In this document: positions 7,595 to 16,360 of the stretch, in pieces
Position numbering within the stretch: position 1 is the stretch's first letter
Layout of the letters: each line of letters opens with the position of its first letter
Position numbers and translations under genes: made by a program
The notes under the pieces: generated by a model
The model's input: the letters and a program-made list of their open reading frames with translations, nothing else
Databases searched by the model: none
Told to the model about the DNA's origin: nothing
From: Lichenicola sp964247725
GTDB taxonomy: Bacteria; Pseudomonadota; Alphaproteobacteria; Acetobacterales; Acetobacteraceae
Assembly (NCBI GenBank): GCA_964247725.1
Contig: CAXTVM010000011.1
Location: forward strand, 1-64,000
Direction: 5' to 3'
DNA length: 64,000 bases

Positions 7595-9220
7595 ATGACC
7601 GGATGCATCGACGAGTGGTCGCGCGACAGCGTGCGTGGCTGGGCCTGGGACCCGTCACGTCCGGACAAGGCCGTCACCGTCGAGGTCTCTGTCGATGGCC
7701 GACACCTGACGAAGGTGCTCGCGAACCGTCTCCGCCTAGACGTGCGCCGCGCGGGTTTCGGAACGGGACGATACGGCTTCTCCGTCGACCTGCCCGATCT
7801 CGGGCCGATCATGGCCGCCCACAAGCTGCAGGTCCGGATCAAGGGCGCCGATGCGGACCTCAGGGGATCCCCGATCCTGCTCGCCCCCACGATGGAGTTC
7901 GATACGGATGCGGAACGCTCTGTTGCGGCCCTGCTCGCGTCGCCGGGATCGCCGGCGCAGCTGCGCAAGCGTCTTCTGTTCCTGACCTCCCAGGTCGATG
8001 CGCTGCTGGACCGAATCGACGGTCAGGCCGCCAGGCGACGTAGGCGGACGAACGCGGAAGGCGTCAAATGGCGTTGGCGGCCCGAGGATGGGATGCAGCC
8101 TGAGCGGCAGCCGTTGCGGGCCCTCGTCATCGACGAGACCCTGCCGACCCCTGGCCGGGACGCCGGATCCACCGCCGTCGTCTCGCACATGCGCTCGCTG
8201 CAGCGCATCGGCTACGAGGTCAGCTTCGTCCCGTCCGACGTCAAGGCGTCCCCCTTCATCGAGACGTTGTCGCGGGACGGGATCGCCGTTTATGTCTCGC
8301 CCTGGGCCGGCAGCGTCGAAGAAGTGCTACGTCGGCAGGCAGGTCAGTTCGACCTCGTCTATATGCACCGTGTCGGGATCGTCGCGAAGTACGGCAACCT
8401 AGTGTCCATTACCATGCCGGGCGCGCGCCGCATCTACTCAGTCGCCGATCTGCATCATCTGAGACTGCTGCGCCAGGCGGAGGTCGAGGGCGCGACGCCG
8501 GGGGCGCTGCATTATGCGGCATACGTCCGTCGGCTGGAGCTGACGGCGGCGGCCGAGGCGCATGCCGTGATCACCCATTCAAGTCACGAGGCGCAACTCT
8601 TGGCCGACGCAGTGCCCCGCGCGAAGGTTATCGTTGCACCTTGGGATTGCGAGCGGGCACCCCTTGCGACCAGCTTCTCGCAACGCCTCAACCTCGCCTT
8701 CATCGGCAATTTCCAGCACGCGCCCAACGCCGACGCGGCGGTGTGGCTCGCCACCGAGATCATGCCGCTGGTCTGGCAGACGGACCCGACCATCGCCTGC
8801 CTAATCGTCGGTGCCGACCCGCCGAAATTTCTACGCGAGATGAACGATCCGCGCATCCGCGTGCTCGACGTGGTACCCGATCTCGACGACGTGCTGTCGC
8901 AGATTCGCCTGACGGTGGCACCGCTGCTGTTCGGCGCCGGGCTGAAGGGCAAGGTCCTCGACAGCCTCGCGGCTGGCGTTCCCTGCGTCTGCAGCCCGAT
9001 CGCGGCGGAGGGATTCGGCTTCGACAAAGTGCTTCAGGATCTGGTGGGGGAGGACGCGGCGTCGCTCGCCGAGCGCATCCTTGCGGTCCACACCGAGGCC
9101 GGGACGTTCAAGCGCTTCCAGGTTGCCGGGCTTGAGCATGTACGCGCCCATTTCAGCAAGACGCAGGTCGATGACCGGCTGCGCATCGCGGCCGGACTAC
9201 CTGCTGAGACCTTCGCTTGA
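7595..9220 (+). CDS. Glycosyltransferase (GT4-like) with N-terminal GWAW module
   Basis: This 541-residue protein has two parts. Residues 1-75 form a small domain with the pattern GCID, VRGWAWDP, VEVSVDG, RLRLDVRRAG and GRYGFSVDLP; the same pattern ends the sulfotransferase at 59888. From about residue 165 a GT-B glycosyltransferase follows. Its C-terminal half carries the GT4-type signatures AFIGNFQHAPNADAAVWL, DDVLSQIRLTVAPLLFGAGL and KGKVLDSLAAGVPCVCSPIA, which form the sugar-nucleotide site. It begins 63 bp after the Hint gene and overlaps the next gene by 4 bp. The role is probably glycosylation of a surface glycan or protein. Donor and acceptor are unknown. Confidence 0.85.
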   Translation: MTGCIDEWSRDSVRGWAWDPSRPDKAVTVEVSVDGRHLTKVLANRLRLDVRRAGFGTGRYGFSVDLPDLGPIMAAHKLQVRIKGADADLRGSPILLAPTMEFDTDAERSVAALLASPGSPAQLRKRLLFLTSQVDALLDRIDGQAARRRRRTNAEGVKWRWRPEDGMQPERQPLRALVIDETLPTPGRDAGSTAVVSHMRSLQRIGYEVSFVPSDVKASPFIETLSRDGIAVYVSPWAGSVEEVLRRQAGQFDLVYMHRVGIVAKYGNLVSITMPGARRIYSVADLHHLRLLRQAEVEGATPGALHYAAYVRRLELTAAAEAHAVITHSSHEAQLLADAVPRAKVIVAPWDCERAPLATSFSQRLNLAFIGNFQHAPNADAAVWLATEIMPLVWQTDPTIACLIVGADPPKFLREMNDPRIRVLDVVPDLDDVLSQIRLTVAPLLFGAGLKGKVLDSLAAGVPCVCSPIAAEGFGFDKVLQDLVGEDAASLAERILAVHTEAGTFKRFQVAGLEHVRAHFSKTQVDDRLRIAAGLPAETFA

Positions 9221-10242
9221 TCCAGCAGAGCCGGTTCCTGCCCGATCCCGCCCGGGCTGCCGTCATCGACCGAGCGGTTCGCACCACGCTGGCCGAGAGT
9301 CTGCAGGCCGTGTTCCGGACCTGCTCCGGCCATCTCGACCGGCGGCCGCACGACGAGCTCGCCTTGCTGGGCGCGCTGCGATCCCACGCTGTGTCGCCCG
9401 CGGTGTTCGGGCTCTACACGGAGCTGGTCGAGGCGCTTCTAGCCGAGGAGACGCACGCCGCCCAGAGGCTGCTGGACATGCTGTTGCAGCCGGCCCTGCG
9501 CGACTGGAGCGGCTCGCGGGTCGTGACCCTCGAGGAGAGCCGTCTGGGACCACAGATCCCGGCCCTCTATGTCCGGATGGTCGACGACGACGCCGACAAT
9601 CCGACACGGCTCGCCGCCGTTGACGCGGCGGAGCTCGCCCGGTGCACGATGCTGCATGATGAGACGTTGATCCTGCTGGAGCGGGCGGCGCCGGAGCTGT
9701 TCGGCGAGATTGCGATACTGGCGCCCGAGATCGTGATGGCCGCCGATGCGTCGGCACGCGACGGACCCGGCGCATTCGGCGGCGCGTCCAGCTTCTATCT
9801 CTGGGGCACGGTGATCCTGAACTCCGCCCGCCAGCAGACCCGGCCGCAGATGGCCGAGGCGCTCGCGCACGAGGCCGGCCACGGCTACCTGCTGGGCAGC
9901 ACGCTTGGCGCGCCCATGGTCCTCAACGACCCGGCGGAACGCCATGCCTCGCCGCTGCGTGTCGATGCGCGTCCGATGGAGGGTCTCGTGCATGCGAACT
10001 TCGTGCTCGCGCGCATGATGTGGTGTCAGGACCGGCTGCTACGGAGCCGCCTGCTGGCAGCCGATGAGCGCGCGGAAACCGCGCGCGCCTGGACGGCGAA
10101 TCTCGAACGATTTCAGCGGAGCCGGGCGCTTATTGAAGCGCAGGCCCGCTTCACGCCGGACGGCGCGGCCCTGTGGACGGACGCGCGCGACTGGGTGGAT
10201 CGGATGATCGCGCACGCACCGCCCCGCGCGGCGGTGTCGTGA
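9217..10242 (+). CDS. HEXXH-motif protein (putative peptide-modification type)
   Basis: This is a 341-residue protein with a zinc-protease-like motif HEAGH at residues 218-222, followed by SPLRVDARPMEGLVHANF around residues 244-261. That pairing (HEXXH, then SPxRxDxRPxEGxxH) is the mark of the family named HEXXH-motif domain, often found beside peptide-modifying enzymes; its reaction is not established. The start is a TTG overlapping the glycosyltransferase stop as TTGA, so translation is probably coupled. A metal site formed by His218, His222 and a downstream Glu is an inference. The next gene is a sulfotransferase 36 bp away. Confidence 0.75.
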   Translation: MIQQSRFLPDPARAAVIDRAVRTTLAESLQAVFRTCSGHLDRRPHDELALLGALRSHAVSPAVFGLYTELVEALLAEETHAAQRLLDMLLQPALRDWSGSRVVTLEESRLGPQIPALYVRMVDDDADNPTRLAAVDAAELARCTMLHDETLILLERAAPELFGEIAILAPEIVMAADASARDGPGAFGGASSFYLWGTVILNSARQQTRPQMAEALAHEAGHGYLLGSTLGAPMVLNDPAERHASPLRVDARPMEGLVHANFVLARMMWCQDRLLRSRLLAADERAETARAWTANLERFQRSRALIEAQARFTPDGAALWTDARDWVDRMIAHAPPRAAVS

Positions 10243-10278
10243 TGCCTCGTCGCAGGCGCAGGGAGCGATAGGCCAGCC

Positions 10279-10980
10279 ATGCTGGATGTGGTCGCCACGA
10301 TCGGCCTGCATGGAAGCGCCTCGACATGGCTGTTCAACATCGCCCGCGAGCTGATGATCGCGACGGCGGGGGAGGGCCGGGTGCTGGGGCTCTACGCGGA
10401 GACCCTGGAAACGATCCCCGACAGCACCGGACGATCGCTGGTCATCAAGTCGCATCATGGTAGCGCCGGCCTCGATCGATGGCTGAGCCGGATCGGCGCG
10501 CCGACGCTGCTCAGCGTGCGGGATCCGCGCGACGCCGCCATCTCCATGGCGAAACGATTTAGCACGCCGTTGTCGGTGACGGTCGACTGGCTAATGCTCG
10601 ATTGCCGACGCATGCAGCGTCTGGCGGCGGCAGGTCATCCGATGTTTCGCTACGAGGACAGGCTTTTCGAGGAGAACACGGCGGCATCGCGTGTCGCCGG
10701 CGCGCTGGGGCTGGCGCCGGACCCGGCTATCCTCGACCGGATCGGCTCGACCTACCAGATCGATGCGGTGCGACGCTTCACGCGCACCCTGGACGAGCTG
10801 CCGCCGCAGCGCGTGTCACGATCGGACCTCACCGTCTTCGATGCAGTCACGCAACTCCACCGCACCCATATCGGCGATACGAGAAGCGGCAAATGGCGGG
10901 CGCTTGCACCGGCGACGCAGGCCAGGTTGACGGACAGGTTCGGGTTCTTCCTGGACGCGTTCGACTATGCGGGCCGGTGA
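10279..10980 (+). CDS. Sulfotransferase family protein
   Basis: This 233-residue protein has a PAPS-binding layout. A P-loop-like stretch TIGLHGSASTWLFN (residues 7-20) stands in the 5'-phosphosulfate position, and SVRDPRDAAISM near residue 79 in the 3'-phosphate position. Such enzymes move sulfate from PAPS to hydroxyl or amine groups of glycans, lipids or tyrosines. It is short, near the minimal size for the fold. It follows the HEXXH gene by 36 bp on the same strand and overlaps the convergent sulfotransferase gene tail-to-tail by 16 bp. The acceptor is unknown. Confidence 0.8.
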   Translation: MLDVVATIGLHGSASTWLFNIARELMIATAGEGRVLGLYAETLETIPDSTGRSLVIKSHHGSAGLDRWLSRIGAPTLLSVRDPRDAAISMAKRFSTPLSVTVDWLMLDCRRMQRLAAAGHPMFRYEDRLFEENTAASRVAGALGLAPDPAILDRIGSTYQIDAVRRFTRTLDELPPQRVSRSDLTVFDAVTQLHRTHIGDTRSGKWRALAPATQARLTDRFGFFLDAFDYAGR

Positions 10981-11867
10981 GCGGCGATGTCGCCCGGCGT
11001 GATCCTGGCCGACCGCGTCGTGAGATCATAACCGAGCGCCGCGACGAGGTCGCCATGCCGCCGCTCGAAGCCGAGTACCTGTTCGATGGTCAGCATCTCC
11101 CGCCATTTCGACAGGCTGCGGGAGACGATGTGCCCATGCGCTTCGATCGTGGCATCATCCATGCGCGCGACATCCTCGTTACCGGCAAGCGCCACGGCGG
11201 CGTCGCGCTGCGCCGCATCGAGACCAAGATGGCCGAACATGCGCATCAGCGTGGCGTCGTAGTCCGCCGCCAGCGTTTCGAGCGCCACGTCCAGTATGTC
11301 CGGATGGGCCTGCCAGGCGCGCATGGCATCGAGTGTGACGCTGGTGTAGCCATTCAGCTCGAAGGCGAGGCCCGAAGCCGTATCGCGGTCCAGCAGATTC
11401 TGCTGGTATGACCGGCCGCCCAGGCGCTGCAGGAAGTCCAACCTCCGCTGCACAGGCAGATGCAGCATGGAGAAAGGTACCTGCGGATAGCCGATCGGCC
11501 GGCGCGGAACCGTGTCGACGTTGACGCACCACCCCTCGTTGCAGCGGCGGTGATAGAGATAGCCCGACACCCAGATGTCGCGCGGGTCGCGCACGATGCG
11601 CACGCCACGGAAACCCGGTGGCAGCGGCAGCGCCAGCAGCGAGTGGGCAATTACGGTGATATCAGCTGCATCGTCGAGTGCTGCGACCCGGCCATACAGC
11701 GTTCGCACCTGAAGCCCGAAACTGGCCGCAATCCGTCCCATGACCTGCTCAAGCAGCACCGTGCCGGATTTGTGGTAGGTGAAAACCAGGATCTTGCGTG
11801 CAAACAGACTCAAACTTGCCTCGGATATTGTAAGTGATGTCAGCGCATCATGGCGACGAAGACGCAA
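10965..11867 (-). CDS. Sulfotransferase family protein
   Basis: This 300-residue sulfotransferase has the phosphosulfate loop FTYHKSGTVLLEQ near residue 29. The classic 3'-phosphate motif RIVRDPRDIWVSGYLYHRR is near residue 91. The C-terminal HIVSRSLSKWREML has the Ser/Gly-Lys-Trp pattern of the family. It is convergent with the smaller sulfotransferase gene (16 bp overlap), so the two do not share a transcript. The closeness suggests two sulfation steps on one product, or one step each on two acceptors. The start at 11867 is the longest option; no strong ribosome-binding site settles it. Confidence 0.85.
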   Translation of the reverse strand: MRLRRHDALTSLTISEASLSLFARKILVFTYHKSGTVLLEQVMGRIAASFGLQVRTLYGRVAALDDAADITVIAHSLLALPLPPGFRGVRIVRDPRDIWVSGYLYHRRCNEGWCVNVDTVPRRPIGYPQVPFSMLHLPVQRRLDFLQRLGGRSYQQNLLDRDTASGLAFELNGYTSVTLDAMRAWQAHPDILDVALETLAADYDATLMRMFGHLGLDAAQRDAAVALAGNEDVARMDDATIEAHGHIVSRSLSKWREMLTIEQVLGFERRHGDLVAALGYDLTTRSARITPGDIAAHRPA

Positions 11868-12117
11868 TGCAAGTACTCTGCCCTCGACACGTCGGGCGAA
11901 GTTCGAACCTAATCCATGCTCATCAAGCCGAAGTATCTCGCAACAGAAGTAGAACGGGCACGGCGACGTCCAAGACCGAGCGACGTTCGGCCATACCCAA
12001 GCCGGCCTGCGCCAACCTACTTCAGTCGCGAACAGCTAGGGTGCAGACAATGAAGGTCCGCTTCCGCCGCATGTCGCTCGGGGGCGGACAGTTCGCTCTC
12101 GGCCAGAACCGGACGTC

Positions 12118-13291
<1,174 letters not shown>

Positions 13292-13305
<14 letters not shown>

Positions 13306-14146
13306 CGGCGTGCCTCCGGCGTTGGCCGTGCCACTCCAGCGCGCCGCGGGCTCCCACCACGAGCCCGGACACGACCGCGAGCAGAGCGGCGAGGGTGAAG
13401 GCGGCCACCGTCTCGTAGCCGTTGTAGAGGGTCTCGATGTGCAGCGGCACCGTCTCGGTGAGGCCGGGGATGTGGCCGGACACCACCGACACGGCGCCGA
13501 ACTCGCCCAGGGCGCGAGCCGTGCACAGCAGCACGCCGGATACCAGCGCGCCGCCCACCTCGGGCAGCGTGACGCGGGTCAGCACGGACAGGAAGCCGGC
13601 GCCCAGGATGGTGGCGGCCTCCTCCTGGTCCCTTCCTTGCGCCTCCATCGCCGGCATCACGATGCGGGTCACGAACGGGAAAGTCACGAACAGGGTGGCG
13701 AGCAGGATGCCGGGCAGCGCGAAGGTGATGCGGATGCCGTGCGCGGCGAGCTGCGGCCCGAACCAGCCCTGCGCCCCGAACAGCAGCACCCACACCAGGC
13801 CGGCGACCACCGGCGAGATCGACAGCGGCAGCTCGATCAGCACCAGCAGCGCGGCGCGGCCGGGGAAGTCGAACTTGGCGAGCGCGTAGGCGGCGAGCAG
13901 GCCGCAGACGGCGTTGATCGGCACCACGATGGCGACCACGAGCGCGCTCAAGCGGATCGCCGACAGCGCGTCCGGGTCGGCCAGCGTCGCCAGCGCCGCC
14001 CGCAGGCCCTGGCGCAGCGCCTCGTCGAACAGGGAGAGCAGCGGCACGACCAGGAACAGCAGGGCCACGCTCCAGGCCGCCAGCGTCAGCGCCCAGGCGG
14101 CGGGGCCGCGTCCGGCGGGATGGACGGAGAACGATGCCCCGCTCAT
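13292..14146 (-). CDS. cysW: Sulfate ABC transporter permease CysW
   Basis: This inner-membrane permease of 284 residues has about six hydrophobic segments. The EAA-type coupling loop EEAATILGAGFLSVLTRVTL contacts CysA. LCTARALGEFGAVSVVSGHI is a clear CysW mark, and GLTETVPLHIETLYNGY also matches the family. The ATG at 14146 is chosen because it begins MSGASFSVHPAGRG just before the first membrane segment and overlaps the cysT stop by 4 bp. Upstream sequence in this frame only shadows cysT. Confidence 0.93.
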
Positions 14147-15063
14147 CGCGCGAGGCCGCGCGAGGCCGGCAGCCGGCGGCGTGCCGCGGCCACCAGCAGC
14201 AGGCAGCCGGCGGCGGCGAGCAGCATGACCAGCCCGACTGCGGCGGCCCCCTGGTAGTCGAACTCCTGCAGCCGGATCACGATCAGCAGCGGCGCGATCT
14301 CGGAGACCAGCGGCTTGTTGCCGGCGATGAAGATGACGCTGCCGTACTCGCCGACGCCGCGCGCGAAGGCGAGGCCGAAGCCGGTCGCCAGCGCCGGCCA
14401 CAGGGCGGGCAGCAGCACGCGCCAGGCGATTTGCGCCGGCCGGGCGCCGAGCGTCGCCGCCGCCTCCTCGAGCTCCGCCGGCAGGTCGCGCAGCACCGGC
14501 AGCACCACCCGCACCACGAACGGCAGGCCGACGAACACCAGCGCGATCGCGATGCCGAGCTTGGTGTAGGCGACCCGCACGCCGATGTCGGCCAGCGGGG
14601 CGCCGAGCCAGCCGGTGCGGGCGTAGAGCGTGGTCAGCGTGATGCCGGCGACCGCGGTCGGCAGCGCGAATGGCAGGTCGATCAGCGCGTCGAGCAGCCG
14701 CCAGCCCGGCGGCCGCACGCGCCCCAGCACCCAGGCCAGCAGCAGGCCGAGCAGCGTGCAGAGCACGGCCGCACCCAGCGCCACGCCGAAGCTGAGGCGC
14801 AGCGCGGCCAGGGTGCGGCGGTCGGACAGCGCGTGCAGCAGGGCCGCCGGCCCCTGCTGCCACGGGCGCGCGGCCAGGGCCGCCAGCGGCAGCAGCACGA
14901 TCAGCCCGACCCACACCAGGGTCAGCCCGAAGCTCGGCAGCGCTCCCGGGATGACCGACGGCGTGCGGCGCGGCAGCAGGCGGGCACGGGGGGACGGATG
15001 GCCGCCCCGGCCGCCGGCAGCATCAGCGATCACCGTCCCTGGGCTCACCGTCCCTGGGCTCAC
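14143..15063 (-). CDS. cysT: Sulfate ABC transporter permease CysT (CysU)
   Basis: This permease shows the CysT marks LPFALPTAVAGITLTTLYA, the coupling loop EEAAATLGARPAQIAWRVLL and FARGVGEYGSVIFIAGNKP. There are six hydrophobic segments, and the 3' end overlaps cysW. The start is unusual: a threefold 15-bp tandem repeat supplies three in-frame GTG codons, at 15063, 15048 and 15033. The one at 15063 overlaps the sbp stop as GTGA and is given here (306 residues). The one at 15033 would give 296 residues, nearer the usual 275-285. Confidence 0.88.
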   Translation of the reverse strand: MSPGTVSPGTVIADAAGGRGGHPSPRARLLPRRTPSVIPGALPSFGLTLVWVGLIVLLPLAALAARPWQQGPAALLHALSDRRTLAALRLSFGVALGAAVLCTLLGLLLAWVLGRVRPPGWRLLDALIDLPFALPTAVAGITLTTLYARTGWLGAPLADIGVRVAYTKLGIAIALVFVGLPFVVRVVLPVLRDLPAELEEAAATLGARPAQIAWRVLLPALWPALATGFGLAFARGVGEYGSVIFIAGNKPLVSEIAPLLIVIRLQEFDYQGAAAVGLVMLLAAAGCLLLVAAARRRLPASRGLAR

Positions 15064-15075
15064 CGTCCCTGGGCC
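15031..15075. repeat. 15-bp tandem repeat, three copies, at sbp/cysT junction
   Basis: Three head-to-tail copies of CACCGTCCCTGGGCT (last base c in the third) span the sbp stop codon and the possible cysT starts. On the coding strand each unit reads GTG AGC CCA GGG ACG, so the repeat keeps the cysT frame and duplicates its start codon together with an AGGGA Shine-Dalgarno-like core. Copy-number change would alter the spacing of start sites without a frameshift. Confidence 0.9.
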
Positions 15076-16064
15076 GAGATCGTGTCGAAGACGCCGCCGG
15101 GGCCGAAATGCTTCGGCTGCAGCACGCTCCAGCCGCCCAGGCTCTCGACGTCGTAGGTCTTGACGGCGGGGAACTCCGCCCGGTGCCGCGCCGCCACCGC
15201 CGGGTCGATCGCCCGGTAGTGGTGCCGCGCCACGGTCTCCTGGCCCTCGGGCGAGTAGAGGTAGCGGAGATAGGCCTCGGCCACCGCCTGCGAGCCGCGG
15301 CTGCGGGCCACGCTGTCGACCACCGCGACCACCGGCTCGGCCACCACCGACGTCGTCGGATAGACGATGTCGAACCGGCCCTGGCCCAGATCGTGGGCGG
15401 CGAGCAGCGCCTCGTCCTCCCAGGCCAGCAGCACGTCGCCCTCGCCGCGCTGCACGAAGCTGTTGGTGGAGCCGCGCGAGCCGCTGTCCAGGATCGGCAC
15501 GTGCCGGTAGAGCGCGGCGAGGTACGCCTCCGCCTTCGCCTCGTCGGCCCCTGGCTGGTGCAGCGCCCAGAGGTAGGCGGCGATGTAGGCCCAGCGTCCG
15601 CCGCTGGAGGTCTTGGGGTTGGCCGTGATCACCTGCACGCCGTCTCGGACCAGGTCCGGCCAGTCGGCGAGGTGCTTCGGGTTGCCGGCGCGGACCAGGA
15701 ACACGATGGTGCTGGTGTAGGGCACCGCATGGTTCGGCAGGCGCGTCGCCCAGTCCCGCGCCAGCAGGCCGCGGGCGGCCAGCGCGTCGACGTCGGAGGC
15801 GATGCCCAGCGTCACCACGTCGGCCTGGAGCCCGTCGAGCACCGACCGCGCCTGCGCGCCGGAACCGCCGTGCGAGGCGCTGATCGCGAGCGCATCGCCG
15901 GTCCGGCTCTTCCAGAGCGCCTCGAACTGCGCGTCGACGTCGTTGTAGAGCTCGCGCGTCGGGTCGTAGGACACGTTGAGGAGGGTGCCGACGCCTGCCG
16001 CCGCGGCCGGCGACAGGCAGGCCAGGGCGATCGCCAGGCCAGTCATCGGGAGGCGGCGGCTCAT
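15060..16064 (-). CDS. sbp: Periplasmic sulfate-binding protein
   Basis: This is the periplasmic receptor of the sulfate importer (Sbp/CysP/SubI family), 334 residues. The signal peptide is MSRRLPMTGLAIALACLSPA, then AAA. Family marks are LNVSYDPTRELYNDV, SHGGSGAQARSVLDGL, ADVVTLGIASDVDAL, VITANPKTSSGGRWAYIAAY and RGEGDVLLAWEDEA. It leads the operon and passes into cysT through the GTGA overlap or the tandem repeat. An inverted repeat lies 13 bp upstream of its start codon and may be its operator. Confidence 0.94.
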   Translation of the reverse strand: MSRRLPMTGLAIALACLSPAAAAGVGTLLNVSYDPTRELYNDVDAQFEALWKSRTGDALAISASHGGSGAQARSVLDGLQADVVTLGIASDVDALAARGLLARDWATRLPNHAVPYTSTIVFLVRAGNPKHLADWPDLVRDGVQVITANPKTSSGGRWAYIAAYLWALHQPGADEAKAEAYLAALYRHVPILDSGSRGSTNSFVQRGEGDVLLAWEDEALLAAHDLGQGRFDIVYPTTSVVAEPVVAVVDSVARSRGSQAVAEAYLRYLYSPEGQETVARHHYRAIDPAVAARHRAEFPAVKTYDVESLGGWSVLQPKHFGPGGVFDTISAQGR

Positions 16065-16077
16065 CGGGGTTCTGCCT

Positions 16078-16100
16078 TATAACGACCAAGATGCGTTATA
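16078..16100 (-). promoter_or_regulatory. Perfect inverted repeat upstream of sbp (putative operator)
   Basis: TATAACG and CGTTATA are perfect 7-bp arms separated by 9 bases, 13 bp before the sbp start codon and in an AT-rich pocket. This placement is typical of a repressor or activator site controlling the sulfate operon. The half-site CGTTATAA also occurs in the Zur-like sites before znuA and the TonB receptor, so the regulator may not be sulfur-specific. The identity of the regulator is unknown. Confidence 0.5.
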
Positions 16101-16150
16101 CGGAAATCCTACGACTGAAAAGAGGTGTTGCGGCTTCTTTCAGTTAGGGA

Positions 16151-16330
16151 GGAAGGCCAGGGCGCTGCCCTGGACCCGTTGGGCCGTCACGCGAAGCGTG
16201 CTTGCGCACGACCGCTCCAATCCCGATCCGTAAGAAGACGGTTCCTGTTCGAAGGCATAACCTAAACGAATCGGGGCCTGGGGCCCGCGGCCCCAGTGGG
16301 GTCCAGGGGCAAAGCCCCTGGCCTTCTTCC
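16151..16330. repeat. Compound palindromic repeat, copy 3 (long subtype)
   Basis: This copy has the same arms as copy 1, plus a subtype insertion after CCCGTTGGGCCG: GTCACGCGAAGCGTG with a following GCGCACGAC, itself a hairpin. The copy at 46573 carries the same insertion. The element fills the space between the divergent sbp and amidohydrolase genes and ends 30 bp before the amidohydrolase start. Confidence 0.9.
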
Positions 16331-16360
16331 CACGGCATCACCACGGCAAGGAGAGACACG

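Noticed and set aside
14143..16089. A 648-codon minus frame that looks like a fused sbp/cysT product
   Set aside because: Only the part after about 15063 in the reading direction encodes CysT; the first half is an out-of-frame shadow of sbp. The same applies to 13292-14914 (cysW plus a shadow of cysT).
16114..16144. ACTGAAA ... TTTCAGT inverted repeat upstream of sbp
   Set aside because: It has a 17-base loop and imperfect extension; could be a hairpin but has no clear link to either flanking gene.
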